Made by a program: the position numbers and the translations under genes. The notes beneath the pieces were generated by a model that was given only the letters and a program-made list of their open reading frames with translations, was not told where the DNA came from and did no database searches. This document shows, one piece after another, positions 7,972 through 11,992 of a stretch of DNA of 11,992 nt. Origin of the DNA: Clostridiales bacterium (GTDB taxonomy: Bacteria > Bacillota > Clostridia > Oscillospirales > Acutalibacteraceae); contig JAAYWU010000181.1 of NCBI GenBank assembly GCA_012516295.1, positions 1 through 11,992 of the forward strand. Reading direction: 5' to 3'. Each line of letters begins with the position of its first letter. Position 1 is the first letter of the stretch.

Positions 7972-8792
7972 AAAAAATACGTAATAAAGAAGATGACAGC
8001 GGCTACCAGAACAATGGTCCCGCCCGCCGCGGTTCCGGCGTAATAGGAGATAATTAAGCCGCTCACGCCGGAAAACAGGGAAATCCCGATGGCGGTAAAA
8101 TGATAGGAACGCATGCTTTTTGCAAGGTTGCGGGCCGAGGCCGCAGGAAGCACCAGCAGGGAATTGATAATCAGCACGCCGACCCACTTAATGGAAACGG
8201 TAACAATCACCGCAACCAGAATCACAAAGAATTTTTCCACCAGCCGGACGCGGATTCCCTTGCTCGCGGCAAGATCGGTATTCAGGCTGACCAGCATCAG
8301 CTTATTAAAAAAGAAGCCCCAAAGGAGGACGACGGCTGCCAGAATCAAGGCAAGCATGCGGATTTCTTCCGGCTGCACCGTTAAAATATCCCCGATTAGA
8401 TAGCCGGAATATTTCGCGAACCCCCCGGACGCCGACAGCAGCACAATGCCCAGGGCAAGCCCGGTGGAAGAAAACACCCCGATGATCGTGTCCGAAGAGG
8501 AGGTTTCGGAATCCATAACCGCCGAAATGCAAAGCGCAAACAACAGCGAAAAGCCCATCATCGAAACAAGATAGTTGTCAACGCCCATCAAAACGCCGAT
8601 TGCAATGCCCGTCAGCGCCGAATGGCCAAGCGCGTCGGAGAAAAACGACATTTTGTTGTTCACGATCATCACGCCTACCAGCCCGAACAGCGGCGTAATG
8701 AGCAGAACCGCCAGCAGCGCGTTTTTCATATAGGAGAATTCCGTCCATTCAAATGGCAACAGCAGATCAATCAAGGAATAAATCACACTCAT
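7947..8792 (-). CDS. znuB: Zinc/manganese ABC importer permease (ABC-3 family)
   Basis: This is the membrane channel of a metal-ion ABC importer; it takes zinc (or manganese) from ZnuA and is driven by ZnuC. The protein is 281 residues, normal for the ABC-3 family. About eight hydrophobic segments are visible. The family-typical block FSDALGHSALTGIAIG (51-66) and the region LNTDLAASKGI (170-180), where the ATPase is expected to couple, are present, as is VLIINSLLVLPAASA (206-220). The start is an ATG with GGAGGGG upstream. It overlaps the znuC stop by four bases (ATGA), indicating translational coupling. It is the last gene of the znuACB operon; downstream there is a hairpin without a U tract, then the DUF1015 promoter. 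Metal choice between Zn and Mn cannot be fixed from the permease. Confidence 0.94.
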   Translation of the reverse strand: MSVIYSLIDLLLPFEWTEFSYMKNALLAVLLITPLFGLVGVMIVNNKMSFFSDALGHSALTGIAIGVLMGVDNYLVSMMGFSLLFALCISAVMDSETSSSDTIIGVFSSTGLALGIVLLSASGGFAKYSGYLIGDILTVQPEEIRMLALILAAVVLLWGFFFNKLMLVSLNTDLAASKGIRVRLVEKFFVILVAVIVTVSIKWVGVLIINSLLVLPAASARNLAKSMRSYHFTAIGISLFSGVSGLIISYYAGTAAGGTIVLVAAVIFFITYFLNQARAKS

Positions 8793-9472
8793 TTTCTCAC
8801 CCCTCCGGTCAATTTCAGGCCGAAGGCTTCCCTGACCTCCGGAGTTTTCATAACTTCATTCACAGTACCGCTTACAACAATGGTACCGTCCAGCAAAGCG
8901 GCGCGGGTCGCGTATTTTTCCACATGGTTTAAGTCATGGGAAACCAATATAATCGGCATTTGATGCTCCGCGCGCATCGAGGTGACAAGATCGTAAAAGG
9001 CGCCGATTCCCCTTCGGTCCACCGCGGAAACCGGTTCGTCCAAAAGAAGCAGATCCGGCTTCGGTTCCAGGGCAAAAACGAGCAGCACGCGCTGCAGCTC
9101 CCCGCCGGACAAACTGCCGATGCGCTTTTTTAACAGGGACGGGCCGCCGCCGACTTGTGCGAGCAGGCGCTCCGCCCGCGATATCTGTTCTTTTTTATGT
9201 CCCAGCCAGACAGGGAACCCGCCCATATTCGCGCAAAGCAGATCGCCCACCGTAACAGGCGTGGAACGGTCAAAAACCAAATTTTGGGGCACATACCCGA
9301 TGCGCGGTTTCTCAATCTTCTCCCCCTGCGCGTTCGAAAAGACCACGCTACCCGTATAGGGAATACGCCCCAGAAGCGCTTTTAAAAGCGTTGTCTTGCC
9401 CGCGCCGTTCCGGCCGATCAGCGCCAGGATTTCCCCATGGTGAACATCGAGCGATACGTTATGCAGAATCAC
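8789..9472 (-). CDS. znuC: Zinc/manganese ABC importer ATPase (N-terminus apparently displaced by a frameshift)
   Basis: This is the cytoplasmic ATPase that powers ZnuB. In the 227 residues from GTG 9472: Walker A GRNGAGKT (20-27), Q-loop Q63 in GYVPQ, signature LSGGELQ (121-127), Walker B LLLLDEP (141-147), D-loop SAVD, and switch H179 in VSHD. The RIGYVPQ and VSHDL context is typical of ZnuC. Two features make the start suspicious. The protein opens at MILHNVSLDV, which lacks the roughly 15-18 residues (first strand and A-loop) that ZnuC proteins carry before this point. GTG 9472 also has no properly spaced ribosome site. In-frame codons continue upstream only to a TAA at 9496-9494. The missing N-terminus can be read in another frame (see 9473-9518), so this copy is either frameshifted, misassembled by one base, or expressed by slippage. 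The catalytic core is intact and the gene is coupled to znuB. Confidence 0.86.
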   Translation of the reverse strand: MILHNVSLDVHHGEILALIGRNGAGKTTLLKALLGRIPYTGSVVFSNAQGEKIEKPRIGYVPQNLVFDRSTPVTVGDLLCANMGGFPVWLGHKKEQISRAERLLAQVGGGPSLLKKRIGSLSGGELQRVLLVFALEPKPDLLLLDEPVSAVDRRGIGAFYDLVTSMRAEHQMPIILVSHDLNHVEKYATRAALLDGTIVVSGTVNEVMKTPEVREAFGLKLTGGVRK

Positions 9473-9518
9473 TCCGTCATGCTTTTTTACCGTTTAATTG
9501 CGTATTTGCGTACTGCAT
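9473..9518 (-). other. Out-of-frame codons for the probable znuC N-terminus
   Basis: From ATG 9518 the minus strand reads MQYANTQLNGKKA then stops at TGA. Removing one base from the run of six A (T on plus, 9483-9488) turns this into MQYANTQLNGKKHDG running straight into VILHNVSLDV of znuC. That places an NGKK-type turn just before the VL-x-VSL block, as in E. coli ZnuC (FGQRR before VLSDVSL), and restores a normal N-terminal length. A TTG at 9524 is another possible start. The ribosome site is weak: GGGGG just after the znuA stop is 19 bases from this ATG, though well spaced for an ATG at 9532 that opens a 12-codon dead-end frame. This is inference from frame comparison. Confidence 0.5.
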
Positions 9519-9541
9519 CTGCAAATGTCCATGTGTGCCCC

Positions 9542-10420
9542 CTACTTTAAAGCCTTTTTTAGAACCGCAAGATTGTTTTCCATCGCGGTAAGATAAGCGT
9601 CTTTCTTGTTTTCACCCGTTACCGCCGGGTCAAGCGAATAAACCGCCGCGCCGCTTTCCTTTGCGATAATATTCGCCGCGGACTCCGGGTACTGCGGCTC
9701 CGCAAAAATGGTCTTGATGCCGCTTGCGCGGACAAGGCGGATCGTCTCGGCAAGTTCGCGTGCGCTCGGCTGGCTGTCCGGTTCCCGGTTGACAACCTTC
9801 ACAATATTCAGGCCGAACTCTTCGGCAAAATACGGGAACGCCTCATGAAAAGTAATAATATCCCGGTTCGAAATACCGCTCAGTTCCTCATGCATCTTTT
9901 TACGCAGCAGGCTCAGCTTTGCTTCATATTCCTCCGCGTTCTTCCGGTAAACCGCGGCGTTTGCGGGGTCGGCTTTAGCAAGGCCTTCCGCAATATTGGA
10001 TACCTGCCGGATGGCATTCGTAACAGAAACCCAGATATGCGGATTTTCCTCCCCGCTTTCGTCTTTTGCCAGCGTTATCCCCTCGCTGGAATCGATTACG
10101 CGCAGTTTAGGGAGCTGGGCCGTTACCTTATCCATGAAACTTTCCATCCCCGCGCCGTTAATAACAAATACGTCGGCCTGTTCGATATTTTTCATATCCT
10201 GCGACCGCAGCTGATAATCATGCAGGCAGCCGGCCTGCTGCCCCGCCATATTGTCAACCTGTACATCGGAAACGCCGTCGGTAATATTGAGCGCCATAAT
10301 ATACAGGGGATAAAACGAGGTTACCACCCGAAAGCGAATCGGTTTCTCTGCTCTGTGCGCGCACCCTGCCGTACAGAAAAAAACAGCAGCCGCTAAAACT
10401 ACGGCAGTAAATTTTTTCAT
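9542..10420 (-). CDS. znuA: Zinc/manganese-binding lipoprotein of the ABC importer
   Basis: This is the cluster A-I substrate-binding protein that captures metal outside the membrane and passes it to ZnuB. The protein is 292 residues, of usual length. The N-terminus has MKK, a hydrophobic stretch and a lipobox-like TAGC with C20 as the lipid-anchored cysteine. Expected metal ligands are H67 (CLHDYQL), H128 (NPHIW), H192 (TFHEAF) and probably D264 (SLDPA). This 3-His plus acid set fits the ZnuA/TroA type better than the Mn-specific two-His type. The His-rich loop of many zinc binders is missing; a short acidic DESGEE lies before H128 instead. GAGGAGG sits 7 bases upstream of the ATG, and a candidate Zur box and a strong promoter lie just beyond. 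It is first in znuACB, with a 23-base gap to the likely znuC start. Zinc is the favoured metal, manganese possible. Confidence 0.95.
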   Translation of the reverse strand: MKKFTAVVLAAAVFFCTAGCAHRAEKPIRFRVVTSFYPLYIMALNITDGVSDVQVDNMAGQQAGCLHDYQLRSQDMKNIEQADVFVINGAGMESFMDKVTAQLPKLRVIDSSEGITLAKDESGEENPHIWVSVTNAIRQVSNIAEGLAKADPANAAVYRKNAEEYEAKLSLLRKKMHEELSGISNRDIITFHEAFPYFAEEFGLNIVKVVNREPDSQPSARELAETIRLVRASGIKTIFAEPQYPESAANIIAKESGAAVYSLDPAVTGENKKDAYLTAMENNLAVLKKALK

Positions 10421-10436
10421 TTGCGTGCCTCCTCAA

Positions 10437-10453
10437 ATGCAAATCATTTGCAT
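10437..10453. promoter_or_regulatory. Candidate Zur/Fur-family operator
   Basis: ATGCAAAT-C-ATTTGCAT is a perfect 17-base inverted repeat with a one-base centre. Its inner part has the 7-1-7 form TGCAAAT-n-ATTTGCA and the AATnATT core shared by known Fur, Zur and PerR boxes. It lies at the expected transcription start of znuA, immediately downstream of the -10 and upstream of the ribosome site. A bound repressor would block initiation when metal is plentiful. The regulator gene is not in the window. Confidence 0.7.
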
Positions 10454-10460
10454 ATAAAAT

Positions 10461-10489
10461 ATAATAAGCCGCTCTTTCCACAATGTCAA
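10461..10489 (-). promoter_or_regulatory. Sigma-A promoter of znuACB
   Basis: On the minus strand, consensus TTGACA (10489-10484), a 17-base spacer and TATTAT (10466-10461). The expected start is near 10454, at the edge of the inverted repeat, giving a leader of about 34 bases. The -35 directly follows the T tail of the phospholipase terminator. Confidence 0.87.
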
Positions 10490-10490
10490 G

Positions 10491-10523
10491 AAAAAAAGGA
10501 CGGATTTTAACCGTCCTTTTTTT
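10491..10523 (-). terminator. Intrinsic terminator containing the phospholipase stop codon
   Basis: AAAAAAAGGACGG (10491-10503) pairs with CCGTCCTTTTTTT (10511-10523) around a seven-base loop. On the minus strand the first arm encodes the last residues (KKDG), the TAA stop lies mostly in the loop, and the T run ends one base before the znuA -35 region begins. The arms are symmetrical, so it could also act on the plus strand, but no plus-strand gene needs it. Confidence 0.87.
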
Positions 10524-11382
10524 CTTCCATATCAGCGTCCATAAACGCACGCAATTCTTTCAACTTATTTCGGCAGTCGTTCATGCCCATCTCATAAATC
10601 GCTTTGAGCACCTCGGGATTTTTTTCATAACGCCCGGCCTCAATCGGCCTGCTGGGGCGTATGATAACGGCTTTTCCCGCTGACTCCTGCCGGTTGCAGA
10701 TTTCCAGTTCGTTATTGTAAACCTCCGCCCGAACAAGCATGGCATTCACAAAATTCGGATAGTCGCCGTATTTTACCCGAAGCACCGCGCGGGGGAATTC
10801 GGGGCGCAAACTTTTACGATATGTGCGGTCGCGCGTCAAGACAATCACGTTCCGCTCATTCCCGTCAAAAATCGAGCGCTCAATCGGAATCGGCGCGGCA
10901 CAGCCACCGTCCAGCAGTTCATACCCGCGGTAGGAAACTATATTGGAAATAAATGGCAGGGAGCTTGACGCCTTCACGGCGGTAAAATTCTCGTCCAAAT
11001 CCGCTTTGCCAAAATAGACTGCCTCACCTGTTTTCAGATCGGTCGCGCCTACCTTCAATTCAACCGGAGAATCGAAAAAAGTTTGATAATCAAACGGAAG
11101 GAGCTTATGAAAAAGCTCGCCGAAAATAAAGTCAAACCCGAACAGCGATCCGGTTTTATTTAGATTTTCCACACTGATGTACCGCTTATCTGCAATATAG
11201 TTATAAAAAATATCGAAGTTCCGTTTTTTCTGCTTCGATATATAGCTTAGTGCATTGCAGGCACCGGCAGAGATGCCGTATACTGTTGGAAACTCGATAT
11301 TCTCTTCCAGCAAAACCTCCAACACGCCGCTTGTATATGCCCCGCGCATACCGCCGCCTTCCAAAACCAGACCGATCGACAT
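10507..11382 (-). CDS. Patatin-like phospholipase
   Basis: This is a Ser-Asp dyad lipid acyl hydrolase, probably acting on phospholipid or another acyl ester; bacterial substrates are mostly unproven. It is 291 residues with no signal peptide, so a cytoplasmic or membrane-edge location is likely. Motifs in order: oxyanion hole GGGMRG (9-14), nucleophile S38 in GISAG (36-40), and catalytic D158 in DGG (158-160), with ASSSLPF between them as in the family. The C-terminal third carries many basic residues and a charged tail (MEEKKDG). ATG 11382 is preferred: GAGGTG lies 6 bases upstream, while GTG 11391 falls against that site. The gene is monocistronic with its own promoter and a terminator built into its last codons. 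There are no neighbours (such as a nucleotide cyclase) that would make it a CBASS-type effector, so a housekeeping lipid role is more likely. Confidence 0.93.
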   Translation of the reverse strand: MSIGLVLEGGGMRGAYTSGVLEVLLEENIEFPTVYGISAGACNALSYISKQKKRNFDIFYNYIADKRYISVENLNKTGSLFGFDFIFGELFHKLLPFDYQTFFDSPVELKVGATDLKTGEAVYFGKADLDENFTAVKASSSLPFISNIVSYRGYELLDGGCAAPIPIERSIFDGNERNVIVLTRDRTYRKSLRPEFPRAVLRVKYGDYPNFVNAMLVRAEVYNNELEICNRQESAGKAVIIRPSRPIEAGRYEKNPEVLKAIYEMGMNDCRNKLKELRAFMDADMEEKKDG

Positions 11383-11423
11383 AGCTAGCACCTCACATTC
11401 TATTCAGCTTCTTATTCTAAATT

Positions 11424-11452
11424 ATTATAGCCTAAGAGAACTTTGAATACAA
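11424..11452 (-). promoter_or_regulatory. Promoter of the phospholipase gene
   Basis: On the minus strand TTGTAT (11452-11447), 17-base spacer, perfect TATAAT (11429-11424). It is about 42 bases upstream of ATG 11382 and divergent from the tRNA promoter 40 bases away. Confidence 0.68.
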
Positions 11453-11490
11453 GCAAATTGATAAGGATACGAAATTTTTTAAAATTAGGC

Positions 11491-11519
11491 TTGATTTTTC
11501 CGCGAATATGCGCTATAAT
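11491..11519 (+). promoter_or_regulatory. Promoter of tRNA-Val
   Basis: TTGATT (11491-11496), a 17-base spacer and perfect TATAAT (11514-11519). Transcription would start near 11526, about 14 bases before the tRNA, giving a short 5' leader for RNase P. Confidence 0.87.
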
Positions 11520-11539
11520 AGTCGAGCGTTAAAAAATAT

Positions 11540-11615
11540 GGACGTTTAGCTCAGCTGGTAGAGCATTCGCTTGACGTGCGAAAGGTCATAGATTCGAGTT
11601 CTATAACGTCCACCA
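11540..11615 (+). tRNA. tRNA-Val (anticodon GAC)
   Basis: A complete cloverleaf can be drawn. The acceptor GGACGTT (11540-11546) pairs with AACGTCC (11605-11611); the D stem is GCTC/GAGC; the anticodon stem TTCGC/GCGAA encloses loop TTGACGT with anticodon GAC (11573-11575); the variable loop is AGGTC; the T stem ATAGA/TCTAT has loop TTCGAGT. Discriminator A and an encoded CCA complete it. It reads GUC (and GUU by wobble). Position 37 is G, not the A seen in the E. coli and B. subtilis GAC isoacceptors. It is a single gene with its own promoter and terminator. Confidence 0.97.
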
Positions 11616-11626
11616 TAATTATAAAC

Positions 11627-11657
11627 GGGCAAAAGCGAAAGCTTTTGCCCTTTTTTT
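11627..11657 (+). terminator. Intrinsic terminator of tRNA-Val
   Basis: GGGCAAAAGC (11627-11636) pairs perfectly with GCTTTTGCCC (11641-11650) closing a GAAA tetraloop, followed by seven T. It begins 12 bases after the tRNA CCA. It lacks a T tail on the minus strand, so it is a poor terminator for the minus-strand gene ending at 11710. Confidence 0.95.
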
Positions 11658-11709
11658 GCCCTTTTATTGTAGCTTAAGCTTTTACCTCTGCAGAGCAACA
11701 GAGAATGTG

Positions 11710-11992
11710 TTAGAACACGCCGATCTGCCTTGTGGAGTCGCCACGCGGGCGGATGCCGGTTTTCACATCAACACGCACGGACGCGTGGGTAAGCAGCTTG
11801 TTCTTGCTGTCATATACATCATACATAATGTAAACCGTACCGTCTTTTATGCCGGTTACTCTATAATTTCCGTTTGCCAGCTTTGTCACGCTCGCAACAT
11901 CGGGATTGTTGGAATACACTTTTACAGAGGTACCCCGGGTTCCGGTCAGCCGCCAACCGATTTCATAACGGCCGTTTGGCGGCATGGTGTAG
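11710..11992 (-). CDS. C-terminal end of an Ig-like (BIG2-type) domain protein, start outside window
   Basis: The frame runs off the right edge (codons continue past the ATG at 11985 as YT before MPPNG), so about 93 residues of a longer protein are visible. The stretch SNNPDVASVT, then GNYRVTGIKDGTVYIMY and ASVRVDV has the alternating strand pattern of bacterial Ig-like group 2 domains, usually found in secreted or surface proteins. After the domain comes a short polar tail (TGIRPRGDSTRQIGVF) with no LPXTG motif, membrane anchor or choline-binding repeat, so any anchor or enzyme domain must lie upstream. An RGD tripeptide occurs in the tail but may be chance. No clear terminator is seen after its stop. 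It could also be a small stand-alone protein. The fold assignment is by eye. Confidence 0.6.
   Translation of the reverse strand, partial: YTMPPNGRYEIGWRLTGTRGTSVKVYSNNPDVASVTKLANGNYRVTGIKDGTVYIMYDVYDSKNKLLTHASVRVDVKTGIRPRGDSTRQIGVF

Noticed and set aside
10507..11382. Patatin phospholipase as an effector of an anti-phage (CBASS-type) system
   Set aside because: No cyclase, sensor or accessory gene lies nearby; the gene has its own promoter and terminator and is flanked by a zinc operon and a tRNA. The motifs fit a general housekeeping patatin.
11687..11696. CTCTGCAGAG ten-base palindrome after the Ig-like gene stop
   Set aside because: It has no loop and no T tract, so it cannot act as a terminator, and a palindrome this short can occur by chance.
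11540..11992. tRNA-Val as an integration site for a mobile element
   Set aside because: No integrase, and no repeat of the tRNA 3' end, is visible in the window; the tRNA is intact with its own terminator directly downstream.

Overview
The window looks like chromosomal DNA of a low-to-mid-GC Firmicute, most likely a clostridium of the Oscillospiraceae/Ruminococcaceae type. The evidence is Gram-positive style genes (a lipoprotein zinc binder, strong GGAGG-type ribosome sites, near-consensus sigma-A promoters), a single-chain clostridial-type PurL of about 1255 residues, and a tRNA gene with CCA encoded. This placement is inference from gene style only. Most of the window is ordinary housekeeping DNA. 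I did not find a convincing new defence, mobile or secretion system.

Layout, left to right. (1) 1-1242, plus strand: the C-terminal 413 codons of a Wzx/PST-type polysaccharide flippase whose start lies outside the window, probably the end of a surface-polysaccharide cluster. It meets the minus-strand alr convergently at a shared two-way terminator (1309-1336). (2) 6422-1450, minus: purL (purine synthesis) followed after 17 bases by alr (alanine racemase, D-alanine for the wall). (3) 7860-6634, minus: a DUF1015 protein of unproven function with its own extended -10 promoter and a strong terminator just past its stop. (4) 10420-7947, minus: a znuA-znuC-znuB operon for zinc (possibly manganese) import. 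It has a near-consensus promoter, and a 7-1-7 inverted repeat at the transcription start looks like a Zur/Fur-family operator. The znuC reading frame appears to lack its first residues; they are present one frame away, across a run of six A. (5) 11382-10507, minus: a patatin-like phospholipase with its own promoter and a terminator whose hairpin contains the stop codon and abuts the znu promoter. (6) 11540-11615, plus: tRNA-Val(GAC) with a textbook promoter and terminator. (7) 11992-11710, minus: the C-terminal end of a protein with an Ig-like (BIG2-type) domain, cut by the window edge.

How the genes work together: only two groupings are functionally clear. ZnuA, ZnuC and ZnuB form one ABC importer (surface binder, ATPase, permease), probably shut off when zinc is plentiful. 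PurL and Alr appear to share a transcript although they serve different pathways, so that pairing is one of position and not of known biochemistry. No intergenic stretch over 300 bases is empty: the longest (11383-11709) carries two divergent promoters, the tRNA and its terminator.
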